From Arcanobacterium_A hippocoleae_A (GTDB lineage: Bacteria > Actinomycetota > Actinomycetes > Actinomycetales > Actinomycetaceae), in assembly GCA_040360365.1 (NCBI GenBank), contig CP136412.1: a stretch of 64,000 bases of DNA; one strand, given 5' to 3'. Positions within the stretch are counted from its first letter, which is position 1. Each line of letters opens with the position of its first letter. The position numbers and the translations under genes are program-made. The notes under the pieces were generated by a model, which did no database searches, was not told the origin of the DNA, and saw nothing but the letters and a program-made list of their open reading frames with translations. This document shows positions 30,686-41,900 of the stretch, one piece after another.

Positions 30686-31617
30686 CTCTTCCCGCACACG
30701 CGGGGTATTTCCAGGAGTGTCAGTCTCAGCTCTCTTAAATCCGCCTCTTCCCCGCACACGCGGGGTATTTCTAAGTATTTGGCTTCTTTCAAGCTGATTG
30801 GCGTCTCTTCCCGCACACGCGGGGGTATTTCCAACTTAGCCATCACACTCACACCCCTCACGCTCTCTTCCCCGCACACGCGGGGTATTTCCAAATTCAG
30901 TCGCTGCGAATGTACGGGCACTAGCTCTTCCCGCACACGCGGGGTATTTCCGAATAGCTGGTGTAGCGAAGATAGATATCATACTCTTCCCGCACACGCG
31001 GGGGTATTTCCGAATAGCTGGTGTAGCGAAGATAGATATCATACTCTTCCCCGCACACGCGGGGGTATTTCCATCTAACTCAGCAAGATTTAGACACTTT
31101 CGGTCTCTTCCCCGCACACGCGGGGGTATTTCTTCCCATTCCCCGCCATAAGATTTGGTGGCTGTCTCTTCCCGCACACGCGGGGGTATTTCCGGCGAAG
31201 GAAGATCTACACCAAGATTTGCCAACTCTTCCCCGCACACGCGGGGGTATTTCCGTAAATGACGCGCGTTTTTTCGCTAACCGTTCCTCTTCCCGCACAC
31301 GCGGGGGTATTTCCTAGCTGGGCGGTGTCTTGCTTGATTTTATATACTCTTCCCCGCACACGCGGGGTATTTCCCGCAATTTCTTTCCCTTCATGCAGAA
31401 GTTTTTCTCTTCCCCGCACACGCGGGGGCATTTCCGGGAAATTCTCACGCGAAGTCTCAGCATCTAACTCTTCCCGCACACGCGGGGGTATTTCCGAATA
31501 CTGCTCAGGCAACCCGCGTGCAACATCCTCTTCCCCGCACACGCGGGGGTATTTCGATGTTTGGAGAGTTTTTCTGTGAGGGCTTGTGCTCTTCCCCGCA
31601 CACGCGGGGATAATCAC
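30686..31617 (+). CRISPR. Type I-E CRISPR array, 16 repeats, 15 spacers
   Basis: The repeat is about 29 nt: CTCTT, then the core CCCCGCACACGCGGGGG, then TATTTCC. Spacers are about 32 nt, and the unit is 60-61 bp. Orientation (C-rich stem first, next to cas2) matches other I-E arrays, so transcription is left to right. Repeats differ mainly in run length (CCC or CCCC, GGGG or GGGGG), which probably reflects base-calling. Sequence variants: repeat 2 ends in TTTCT, repeat 13 has CA for TA, and the last repeat (31589-31617) diverges after the stem, as terminal repeats do. The spacers after repeats 5 and 6 are identical (starting GAATAGCTGG). Spacer targets cannot be judged here. Confidence 0.97.
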
Positions 31618-31834
31618 GGTAGTTATAAATTGTTTGTGCCGTGTTTGCTTCTCTTGTGAGTGCAGGTATGTACATTACTGTGAATATAGGAATGCATGAA
31701 TCAGCTATCAGAGTACGTTACAGCGAGAAAAGACAACTTACTCTGATTTCAAACAGCACACAAGCACTCTTATCTTTCATTTCTATATTTTTGAGTTGCT
31801 TTGGTGCAGCACGCATAGTATTTACTTCGTCACT

Positions 31835-31858
31835 CAGGAGTAAGCTCCTATTTTTTTG
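31835..31858 (+). terminator. Intrinsic terminator downstream of the CRISPR array
   Basis: AGGAG-TAAG-CTCCT followed by ATTTTTTTG on the plus strand. It can end the pre-crRNA transcript and overlaps the stop of the convergent HipA-like gene. Confidence 0.6.
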
Positions 31859-33038
31859 TTTGTTCACATTTCGTGATGTGTTTGTTTACTTGTTCTATTT
31901 GCCTGTTAATACCTGTGATGATTTTTTCGATACGGGCTTGGGACATGTTGGGATTTAGTCCAAGCAGTGCTTCTACTTCGTTTGCGAATCCGTTTAGCTT
32001 GTCTGGATGAAACCAAGAGAAATCAGACAAGAAATCTAATTGCCGTGACGGAGCAAGACCACTACGCCCAAACGGTTTTGCAATGTATTCATAGTCTTTG
32101 TGAGTATCTAAAGATTCCGTGTTACACCACAGACTGTTGCCTGTGTCAAAGATCGGAGCAAAACGTGTATATTCAAGCGTTTCCACATTCCTTATCACTC
32201 CAAAGTTTTGATAGTGCCTGTCGAAGTTACCCACTATGAAGTCACAGACAAACATTTTAGATAAGTATGTTTGCACGTCTTTTAATCCCAAACTTTCAAA
32301 GCACGAAACAAGAAATTGATAATCGTTTTGCGAGTTCGGTTTTTTCCGATTTTGAATAATGTGCAGTGCAGGTATCAGTTCTTCATCTTCTTTGAGCATA
32401 TTAGGGCATACGCAGTAGGTGCGGTGTCCTTCGTGATAGAACGTGTAGGGAATATACTCATCTTCTGATAACAGTTGTTGGTGAAGACGTGTAGCGATAA
32501 CTTCGTTATAGACTTCTTGATTAGCAAAACCGCTTCCACTTTTAACAAGCAGTCTTTGCCCGTCAACAAGCGTCCATTTTTTACTTAAATCTCCACCTAC
32601 TGTTGAGTTAGGAGACATCAGGTTCGGGTCTTGAGTTGAGGAATCTTGTCCGAGTGTGAGGATGCCAAGATCATCGGTAAAGGCATTATCAAAGAAGTTG
32701 ATAGTGCTCCACTCTTGAGGATGGCTAGGGTCGTTTATCCAGTATCTATCAGAGAGAGATAGACCGAAGCTTTTCTCTGCAAGGGCAAGCGTAGTATTAA
32801 TATCCAGCGTCTCCATAAGCTGTTTAAGTTGAGCACGCGATGCAGGAATAGCACGATGCTGCCACCAACTATCCAGTGCTGCCCTTGTGATATTTCCTTT
32901 CACGTCGATCACGGCTGGAGGTGCATAGCTACTTTCGTGCAGATTGAGAATCTTTACAACATGATGTGTCTCTATGTCATATAAAAAGTCAAGTATCACA
33001 CGATTTTTATTCATCAACACATATTTCACATTACTCAT
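31848..33038 (-). CDS. HipA-like kinase, orphan (no adjacent HipB in the same operon)
   Basis: 396 residues from the ATG of MSNVKYVLM, preferred because GGGAG lies 9 bases upstream. The kinase-like core has TVGGDLSKKWT, LLVKSGSGFANQEVYNEV, CDFIVGNFDRHYQNFGVI (the H/D-R-H catalytic loop with Asn) and FAPIFDTGNSLWC (metal-binding D-x-G-like). This fits HipA C-terminal-type (CtkA/HipA) Ser/Thr kinases that often act as toxins. There is no HipB helix-turn-helix gene before it on the same strand; the nearest regulator is the divergent XRE gene at 33202. It lies between the CRISPR array and two orphan CRISPR-like repeats. No break is evident. Confidence 0.75.
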   Translation of the reverse strand: MSNVKYVLMNKNRVILDFLYDIETHHVVKILNLHESSYAPPAVIDVKGNITRAALDSWWQHRAIPASRAQLKQLMETLDINTTLALAEKSFGLSLSDRYWINDPSHPQEWSTINFFDNAFTDDLGILTLGQDSSTQDPNLMSPNSTVGGDLSKKWTLVDGQRLLVKSGSGFANQEVYNEVIATRLHQQLLSEDEYIPYTFYHEGHRTYCVCPNMLKEDEELIPALHIIQNRKKPNSQNDYQFLVSCFESLGLKDVQTYLSKMFVCDFIVGNFDRHYQNFGVIRNVETLEYTRFAPIFDTGNSLWCNTESLDTHKDYEYIAKPFGRSGLAPSRQLDFLSDFSWFHPDKLNGFANEVEALLGLNPNMSQARIEKIITGINRQIEQVNKHITKCEQTKK

Positions 33039-33065
33039 ACACAACAGCTCCCTTCTGTAACACTA

Positions 33066-33158
33066 GTAAGCCCCGCACACGCGGAAATTATCCTGCCTTC
33101 CCCATTTTATGTCATAATTCATATGTGTCGTAAGCCCCGCACACGCGAGGATTTCCGC
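33066..33158 (+). repeat. Two orphan CRISPR-like repeats upstream of the HipA-like gene
   Basis: GTAAGCCCCGCACACGCG occurs at 33066-33083 and again at 33130-33147. The last 13 bases equal the core of the main array repeat; the first five (GTAAG) differ from its CTCTT but agree between the two copies. Tails are GAAATTATCC and AGGATTTCC, resembling GGGGTATTTCC. The 36-base interval between them has spacer length. They sit in the divergent region between the HipA-like gene and the XRE gene. Confidence 0.75.
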
Positions 33159-33201
33159 AAAATGAACTGAAAAGAAAATTTCAATATGGAAAACTAAGGC
33201 T

Positions 33202-33518
33202 ATGAATATACAAGGAAAACCCCGAGTCAATATGACTGAGCACACTAAAGCTTTAGTGTTGATAATGGCTGAAAAAATGCAAAAACTCGGGATTACCCAA
33301 AAAGAGCTTTCAAAAAAACCGGCATTTCAGAGCCCACGCTAAGCCGAGTTTTCAAATTTTCCCGCGTGCCAGATCTGAACGAGGTAGAGCAAATCTGCTC
33401 CACGCTAAACCTGCGCTTATCAAGGCTGGCTATACAGGCAGAGGATGCTCTAACCCAAACCCCGCAAACCCCTAAAACTATCCCAGCCTCACCGCGACCC
33501 GACGCTTTCATCAACTAA
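33202..33518 (+). CDS. XRE-type helix-turn-helix protein, one frameshift
   Basis: About 106 residues after adding one A to the A7 run at 33312-33318. The HTH reads GITQKELSKKTGISEPTLSR, followed by VPDLNEVEQICSTLNLRLS, the layout of a small phage- or toxin-type repressor. The tail is Pro-rich. The ATG at 33202 is the first of several; a later one (TEHTK) is also possible. It is divergent from the HipA-like gene and could act as its regulator in place of HipB, but that is inference. Confidence 0.65.
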
Positions 33519-33549
33519 CTACAAATACCTCACAGTCAGAAAATACGCG

Positions 33550-33836
33550 CTAGCAGCACAACTTGTGTCCGCGCCGATGCTCGGTTACTTCTATGCGCGC
33601 ACACCTCAGGAGATGCAGGGCCGCTCAGCTGCGATTATGACGGTAGCTGGGATGGGAATCGGCGCTTTCGCACCTTTAGTATCTGCCTGGCTGGTCGCCG
33701 CAAACCAGCAGATTTCCGGCTTCATCGGCGGAGGTGTACTGATGGGGATTTGCGCAGTTATCTTCTTCTCTCGCATAAAGTGCGCGGAATTGGCTTGCCC
33801 GAAACCTGGGCCGTCGAAGCCTAAAGCATGGCAGAG
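33550..33836 (+). pseudogene. MFS transporter 3' fragment
   Basis: Encodes YARTPQEMQGRSAAIMTVAG and FAPLVSAWLVAANQQISGFI, the last helices of a major facilitator. A frame change near 33765 follows, and then a tail that in the second copy (48.0 kb) reads GIGLPETWAVEA. The 5' part of the gene is missing. The last roughly 110 bases are nearly identical to 48016-48122. Confidence 0.7.
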
Positions 33837-33839
33837 TGA

Positions 33840-34240
33840 AAGTGTCCTGGGTCTTCTTCCTAGGCGTTTGCCATGTTTTTATTTTCTCTGATGTGCCGGC
33901 AATGCGCCAGTAGTCGTTCGCAACTTCGAGCGGCGTGTGGTAGTCGAGTCCTTGGTGGAGACGAGTCGTGTTTGTGCTCTGTCCCCTGAAAGTTGGATAA
34001 CGCTGAACAGCTTCCACTTTATTTTGAAAGGATACGTTGACTTCATAGGTTTCTCCGCAAGAACAAGACTGCCATGAATCTGCAAACAATCCCACAAATT
34101 CTGCGAAGTTTTACAACCAACTCCAACCACACACGCCAGCGGAAAACCCCAACCATGCTCAAATAACTCAACAAGCCGCTCACGCTGTTCAACACTAGCC
34201 CTACTCGATGCAAGCATAGAAATACTCCCTGAAAGAAGGA
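33840..34240 (-). mobile_element. IS3-family scar, 5' and 3' ends fused
   Basis: The minus strand begins as an OrfA N-terminus, SSRASVEQRERLVELFEHGW and HGSLVLAEKPMKSTYPFKIK, then passes through a deletion joint into the OrfB C-terminus, NTTRLHQGLDYHTPLEVAND. The middle of the transposase is lost. It abuts the MFS fragment, suggesting that IS activity rearranged this site. Confidence 0.75.
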
Positions 34241-34362
34241 ACTGAATTAACCAGTCCAACTTTCAAGGAGCACTTCATTGAAGAGATAAGAGAACTAGTA
34301 CTTTGATACAAGGATGACGGCAGGAGCTGATTCACAGGATTTTTCCTTCAAAGAGATGAGAA

Positions 34363-34406
34363 AAGTGGCGGGTTTTCAATGTGCGTATTGAAAACCTGCC
34401 ACTTTA
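34363..34406 (-). terminator. Long hairpin terminator after the fucosidase gene
   Basis: AAAGTGGCGGGTTTTCAAT pairs with ATTGAAAACCTGCCACTTT (one mismatch) over a 6-base loop, with A/T flanks on both sides. It ends the GH95 transcript and protects it from the remnants to the left. Confidence 0.8.
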
Positions 34407-34439
34407 TTGCTGAAACAGTGTTTTAAAGGAGCGTAATCA

Positions 34440-37400
34440 TCACGCTTTATGATTACGTTTGACTGCTATGCTGCCGAGAGCAAGCAATGCGAGCGAACTA
34501 AGCATGAGCCATCCGGAAGCGGATCCAGTATGCGGCATTTTATCCAGTTTCTTGTCTGCTGATTCGGGTTTCTCCTTCCCTGGTTGCACAGGTTTCTCAG
34601 GTGTTGGGTCGGCTGGCTGATCACCATCTGGCTGATTGCCGCCTGGCCGATCCGGTATCACTAGCGGTTTATTTTTATAGAACGCTTTTAACGTCACTTC
34701 GTTACCAGGCATAGTGAACGTGAGTCTTGGCGATGTCTGCTGCTCATCCGTGAGAGTAACACCCTGTACATTCCAGCCAGCAAAAACCTGACCATCCGGG
34801 GCAGCAGCAGCTTTTACCGTCACCGTATCGCCAGCTGGTGCAGCACTCACCGCAATATCGCCAACGGAAGCAGTCGCATTCGTCAGGTTGAGATTCCACA
34901 TCTTGATTTCCGCTGCAGGGAACGTATGCTCCCATTGTGCATTGTTGGGGCTGCCCAATACGTATCCAGTCAAAGCTTCAGCGGTCACTGTTACTGTCAC
35001 CTCTCCAGTACCTTCTACTGTGATCGTTCCCGTCACCGGCTCGCCATTCACCTTGTACTGCACACCGGTCAGCTCCGGGATTGTGTACGTGCGGGCAGTA
35101 TCATCCCATGTAGGTTCCTGCGGTGTTACCTTTTGATTAGCAGGAGCTGCACTGAGCATATAGGCAGTACCGGCAGTGGTGGGGAATAGGATATGCGTAT
35201 CGTCAAGGATTGTCGGATTGATAATCGTACCTGCCGTATCTTTAACGACCATCGTTCCGGCACCTGGGAAAGCGAGTACAGCCTGATTCCCCTTGTGTGA
35301 CGTGACTTTCAGATTAGCGATGGTTCCTTGCTTCCAAGTCATATCCACGTCGAAATTGCCGCGTGCTACAAGCCCGTGAGCAGAGCCGTGCGCTGCCCAC
35401 GCATCTGGCAGAGCCGGCAGCAGATTAATATAGTTCCGGTATGCTGTGCCGTCTTTCATATAGGTGCTGTTGCTCTGCATAAGCATTTCGTTTACCCCGC
35501 TGGTATTGCCGAAATTGCCGTCAATCTGGAATGGAGGGTGAGCATCAAACAGATTAGGATACATGGCGCTCTTGATCTGTTTTTCAATCAGCGTATAAGC
35601 ATGGTTGCCATCGCCTGTGCGCGCCCATGCATTAATGCGCTGTCCAACACCCCAGCCAGTAGCGTCATCACCACGCGTTGTGAGTGAAACTTTTGCTGCG
35701 TCCATATAGTCGGCATTATCTATCGTGATGAGATCTCCAGGGAAAAGTCCCAGCAGGTGGGAAAGATGACGGTGATGATGATCGGCCTGATAATCACGAA
35801 TCGGGCTGCCGTCAGACATTTTTCCAATCGCGCCTTCAAAGAACCATTCTTTGATCTGCCCGCTGGCTCCTACCTCAATCGGCTTGAGCAGTGTTAATGC
35901 GCATGTCCAGGATCGATTTGCGTCCGCGTTGATCCATGCACCAGCATCATTTTTCTTCCAGTTATCGGCTGAGCAATCTCCTGTGCCGTGCACGAGATTC
36001 TGATCCACACCCAGCGTTGTGGCAGATTCAATGGAATCGTTCAGGAGCTGCCACACGAGCGCACTTTCATATGTGTTGCCGTCAGTGCCTTGCGGGCCAT
36101 GCTCAGGAGAGTAAGCCACACCTGTCGTGAGTCTTGGCTTGCCGTCTGCAGCAGGCTGGCGTCCTTTATGAAGCATATAATTGATGTAGAAATTAGCTTC
36201 TTCTTTCAGCAGAGGATAGACACGCTTGTTCAGCAGATTTTGATCCCCGTGTATTCCCATGCTTCGTAGACGTTTTGCAGCAGCCAAGGCATTGCTGCAG
36301 GGCTCCAGCCCCACGCAAATGCGTAACCTGGAGTCGTCCAGCCATAGGCGGTGTTTTCCGTATGAACCATATAGCCGTTGCCTTGACCGATTTTTGTGCC
36401 TGGCTCTGTTGATGCACCGGCGTAGATCTTCGCCGTGATGCGACCTGGCTCTACCAGACTCTCAGCGTAAGCAATAAGAGGCTCCGCAAGTTCAGCCATA
36501 TTGCCAGAATATGTGGGCCAATAATTCATCTGCAGATTCACGTTCATGTGGAAATCAGATCCCCACGGGGTAGCGCCATGCCCATTGGAATCTGCCGTGC
36601 TGCTCCAGATCCCCTGTAAGTTGGAAGGGAGCTGGCTGTTTTCACGTGATGAAGCAATAGTGAGATAGCGTCCATACTGGTAGATAAGCATTTCGAGTTC
36701 GCGCTTTTGTTCCTCAGTCGCTTGACCAGTTTTATATTTGTCAATCAGCTTGTCGGTGGCGATTGCTCCGGCATCTGCATGTCCGGATTGTCCAAGGTCG
36801 ATGCTGACTCGATCATAGTATTGTGCATGATCCTCGATATGGGCAGCTTTCACTGCATCGAATCCTTTGTCAGCTGCATTCTGCACATAGCCAGCCACGC
36901 GCGTATCGAGTGTTTGCTCATTTTCTCCACTGCGGTATTTGGGCCATTCATTCTTATATTCTGTGGCAGCAGCGATATAGAGCGTGACGCCAGCAGCGTT
37001 CGAGATTTTCAGTTCGCCGTTTTCTCCAGCGGAAACTGTGCCCTCGCCGTTATCAAGTACGGCTTTAATTTTGGCGTTATAGAGTAAGCCATTATTAGCC
37101 AGAGCGCCGCGCACTGTGAGTGTATCGCCAGCTATGACGGATGTTTCTCCGTTTTTCAGTGCTCCCGGATTTGTGGGGAACGTGATACCAAGGTTCATTG
37201 CGCCTGCTTGTTTTGCGGTGAGGCGAGCAACCATCACATTATCAGGATTGGATACAAAGAATTGACGCTGATAGTCCACGCCATCTTTAGTAAATGCGAC
37301 GTTTGCAAGAGCCTTCGATATGTTGAGGCTGCGCTTGTAGTTTGTGACGCTAGCATTATCGAAACCGTAATTAATGTAGATATTTCCCCAGTTTTGATAC

Positions 37401-38808
37401 GCTCCTTGCTCGGCTGGGTTCTCTCCGCCGGTGAGATTGTTGGGATTGACAGTCTGGCTGCCGTTTTCAAGCTGCTTGTTCAGCTCGCGAAGCGTAGCTC
37501 CGTTGCGGCCTTTGGACTCATTATTTCCGCCATTGTAGGTTGATGTGGTTCCAGGTCCGCCTGTCCAGAGCGTTTCTTCATTGAATGTGATACGTTCTCT
37601 GGACACCTCGCCCCAGATGGTGCCGCCCACTTTGCCGTTGCCGACGGGAAGGGTGGTACGCTGCCATTTGTCGTTATCATTCCCGCTGCCGATGGATCCT
37701 GCGCTCACAGATCCGTTCGGAGTTTGCGAGCTGGGGGCGGTGTACCATAGCAGCTCGTCATGTGTAGTATCTCCATCGCCTTCATCTGCGGTGCTTGATA
37801 CCACATACACGTTAAATGTGGCAGTAATTTTAGGGTCGCTCTTGAGAGCCACCTTAATAGGGTATGCTCCTACATGGTCAGCATGAAACTCGGAAGAATC
37901 AAGGGTGTACTGGTCTGCAGCGAGCTGTTCGCTCGTGCCGGACACGTGATTTTTCGTGACCGCTAAACCGGCGGGGTCAAATGCTTCACCTTTGTTGTAC
38001 GTCACTTTTGCAGGCAAAGTAGTAATAGCAAGACTCGTCTCCGGCACGGCTTCTGTTATCACCATGCGAGGAGCCATTTCCTGTGCGCTGCCCGGCAGTA
38101 AACCTCCTGCACCTTCGGTTGATGCAAAACGCAGCTCTTTTCCTTTGTTTTCTTGAACAGCGAAAGTAATGACTTTCTTATCTTGGGCAAACTGCTGTTC
38201 AACCAGTGCGGTGACATCTATTTCGACGGTGACGGCATTGTCAGGATTGACTGTAATAACATCGGCTCCGTAGGTGACAGAACCATACTGGAACGCAGCT
38301 GAGGTAGCCGTGTTTTCAGAGGAGACTGTAAAGTTGGGTCGTTTTGCCCACGTAGCGGTATTCGCGCCGCAGGTCTGTGCGTTATCCGTGCATTGTGCCG
38401 TATCGACAGGTGTCACACTTATCGTGGCGGTATCAGTGGCGGTAGGATTTCCGCGATGCCCGAGATATGTAAGCTGGAATTTAGCGCTTTGCGGAGCTTC
38501 AGTAAGAGAGCTGAGATTAAACTCTACCAAGCCCATTTTGGCATCTGTGCCATCGTTAGTATCTGTGCTGACAAACTTTTCACCAAAGTCTCCTTGGTTC
38601 AGAGGTTTGAGGGCTCCCAGATACGGTTTATCTGCTTTGACTCTATTTTTTCGTTCATCCACGCCTGCAGAGTTGTATCTGCACTCGCATAGATAATTTT
38701 CTCCCCAGCTGCTGCTGCGGGACTTGTTCCTCCGCCTATCAGTGCTGTTGCCAATAAGGCAATGGCAGAACCAAGAGATATGGAGCGGGCTGTTTTTCCG
38801 CGTTTCAT
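34440..38808 (-). CDS. Wall-anchored GH95 alpha-L-fucosidase, two frameshifts
   Basis: About 1455 residues after repair. A signal peptide (MKRGKTARSISLGSAIALLA) with GAGGAG upstream is followed by a DNRLRE-like module, which crosses a break near 38665. A bacterial Ig-like domain (KVTYNKGEAFDPAGLAV) comes next. The GH95 catalytic region then has DELLWYTAPS, LPVGNGKVGGTIWGE, FNEETLWTGGPG, LQGIWSSTADSNGHGATPW, MNVNLQMNYWP, and, past a break at 36245-36248, HHRHLSHLLGLFPG and PFQIDGNFG. The last parts are Ig-like repeats, a Pro-rich wall spacer and MPHTG-hydrophobic-KRNHKA, a sortase signal with Met in place of Leu. GH95 enzymes release alpha-1,2-linked fucose, as on H antigens and milk or mucin glycans. 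It acts at the cell surface. Confidence 0.88.
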
Positions 38809-38915
38809 ATAGATCTCCTCGCGTAGTGCTTTCTTTGTTTGTGGTGTGATTACGTATTTACTGTTTGCTTATATGTGATTCGTTCGCCCATTACCGCTGC
38901 TGTTGTTTCTGCTGT

Positions 38916-41900
38916 TCACAACGATCCTTGACGACGGCGATGTGTCAGGAACGTACCCATTGCGAGCAGTCCGAGCGAGGCAGCAGCAACCCACGCGGTA
39001 TGCGACCCTGTATTGGGCATTGACGCAAGAGCTGGTTTTGCAGAACCCGGGTCGGAATGCGGCTTTTCCGGATGAGAATCTGTATGCGGCGTTTCTCCCG
39101 GATTATCCGGATTTGCTGGGTTCTCCGGATTTACCAGCACTAATGCAGCCTGTGCGCGTGATAATGCTTCTGCTGCAGAATTGATTTGCTGTTGAGACGT
39201 TGGATTGGATAGTGCAGCCTCTGCCTCTGCCAAGGCCTCAGCAAATGGCTGCCAGCTTTCAGGCGTATATTCTCCTGGTTTAAGAGCTTTCGCTTGTTCC
39301 GCTGCCTGAGCCAGTAGTTTCGTATCAATCTGCGGCTGCGGATTTTGTGCTTCTGGGAAAGTATGCTCCCAATGCTGAGAACCGTAAGAAGCAGAAGTCA
39401 TATAGTAGCCCAATGCTGGACGTGCATAAATGTCTGCTGACGACCCTGGATCTGCATGATGCGCTCCAGCAGTCACGACGGCACCGTCTTTCAGATAGAT
39501 AAGACCTGCTGCCGCAGATGCGGTGTATGTACCAGCAGTATCATCAAAGGTTACTGTGCCTGTCTCGGCAATACGAGGCTGAGGAGTTTGCGGAGCATCG
39601 CCGTCACGTAAAAACACCCATCGATATACACGCTGAGCATTGCCGCTTGGCGCAGTCACATACGCTTCCAGCACGGTAGCGCCGCGCGTTACTGGAATCT
39701 CAATATGTGTGCCGGTTTCCTGCATTTTCTTGCCGTTCAGACGGAAAGATACTGTTGATTGAGGATCTGCAGCGGTGAGATTCAACGTCACCGAATTGAC
39801 AGAACTTTCAAGCTTGCTCACGAATCCTTCTCGTTCAGCAAGGTCTATCCCATCCGAAGATAAGGGGATGCTTCCTTCAGCTCGCACCAAATTCGCATTA
39901 TCTGATTCTCCTTCAGGAATGCTGTCTGCAGCGCCCGGCACACGTTCTCGGGTCAGAGCAAAAGGAGTATCTGTTATTGCCATGTCAGAATATTTGAAGA
40001 TATGTGAATCGCTTTGCGCCCCAGCACGTCCAGCTGTTACTAAAGCAATTGCGGAATGCTCATCAACCGCATCGTTCGTCACCTCTGAACCCAGATTCGT
40101 GAACTCTGTGCCATTCAAAGAATAGCTCCCTTGAATACCGGCAGATGTGCGGGTGAGACGAAGCCAGATCACCGGCTGAGCAGGGTCAGCAACTTCTCGG
40201 CCCTCGTTAGCTTGACCATTATTTTCAGTGACAACCCGCAGCATCGGAGTGCCGCCATTATGTTTACGCTGAATAGACACATAGTTATCGTCATCGGTGT
40301 AGAGCATTAGCCCTGCTTCTTCCCAGCCGGAAGCCGTGCGCCCTTCAAGTTTTACCGTGACAGAATCATTCAGGGCCAGCTTTTTCTCCGGGATACGCAA
40401 AATATTGTTCGCAGTCCCTGTGTGCCATTCACTTCCTGCAGCAGGGGTCATCGTGAGCACATTGCCTTCTGCTCCTACACGATGCGGCTCACCGCGAACC
40501 GCATCAAAAGTAATCGGTTCCATCAGCGTTGTGACGCCAGAAGCAGCAGCCCCAACCGTTACCGTGACTTTATTAGTGCGTACAATCCCTGTTTCACCCA
40601 CGAGTGCAGCCGCAATATCTGCTGTTCCCTCGCTTAGCGCAGTGACAGTTCCGTTGCTATCAACGGAAGCAACAGCAGGATTTGATGATTCGTAAGCAAC
40701 ACGGCCAGCAGAGCCTCCCGCTTTCGTCACGTCAGGATCGGAAACCGTCACGTCTGAATCATTCATGCCATTATTGATGCCATAACCAGGATTTTGCCCA
40801 TAGCCATACTTGTTATCGCCAATGTTTACATCAGTAGAACTGTAGAACCAATACAGCGGCTTAGAGTTAGCAGACACGCCAGCCACATCTGCACGCGCCG
40901 CTTCGCCAACTGCAAGCTGCGCATTATTGATGCTTAGTGTTGGATTCAAACCGTAAAGGATATAGCTGTTATTGCTGATCTGCAGACCTTTCACAGATTT
41001 TGCATCGATTGCAGTTGTAGGCACGTTGGTCAGGAATTTATTGCCGGTAATCCGGATATTTTCGTGAACGGCTTGCCCGGTATTGCTGGAAGTTCCGATA
41101 GGATCCACGAAAATCGTCTGCGACACGGGTTTAATGAATGTGTTGTTGGTGATTGCGACATCACATACAGTCGAAGATTCATACCAGTTGTTTGCATCGC
41201 CAGAGATGTAGATAGATGCCATATTCATTTGATCGAAAGTATTTCCGTCAAGCACAACAGGCTTGCGAGTGGTGACCAAAATTCCGCGCGTGGCAATAGC
41301 TTCGAAATGGTTATTGCTGATATTCACTTCTGGGCTGTACGTGACGTTTTCAGCTACTACGCCGTTTACTTGCGCTTCAGCAGGAAGCGGCCGATCGAAC
41401 GTCACCTTAAACTGACGCAGATCCCCATCATATGATTCACCTGTAGGGCCTTGTACATCAACGACGGTCCCCTCCCAGTCAGGAACTTCCGTCATATTGC
41501 TCTTATAGATGAGACGAACCTTGTCTCCCGTATAAAATTGCGGGAAACCAGCCGTCTCTAAATGTTTATATCGGAAAGTTCCTTGATTTCCATTCTTCGC
41601 TGTGAGCTGTACGTACGTGCCGTGAACGTTAATGGGATCATCGTGAGCAAAACCGAAATTGTTGCCCTCAATCGTCACCTTTCCTTTATCGCCGCTCACC
41701 TGAATCAGATCTGCAAAACCTACATCGTGGCGCCAGCTTTCAGCAGGGGCGCGAAAATGAGAATCAAGCACATTGAGAGAATCGGAGAACTGGGAGACAA
41801 TTCCGAAACCGTGCAAATATCCGATATCAAGATTACGAAGAGTTGTATTATCTGATTCCCAAATAAACATACCGGGAGTGTCGCGTACGAGCGTGCGCAT

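Noticed and set aside
30520..31617. Several short open frames across the CRISPR array
   Set aside because: They translate the repeats (RVCGEE, PPRVRG-type periodicity) and are not genes.
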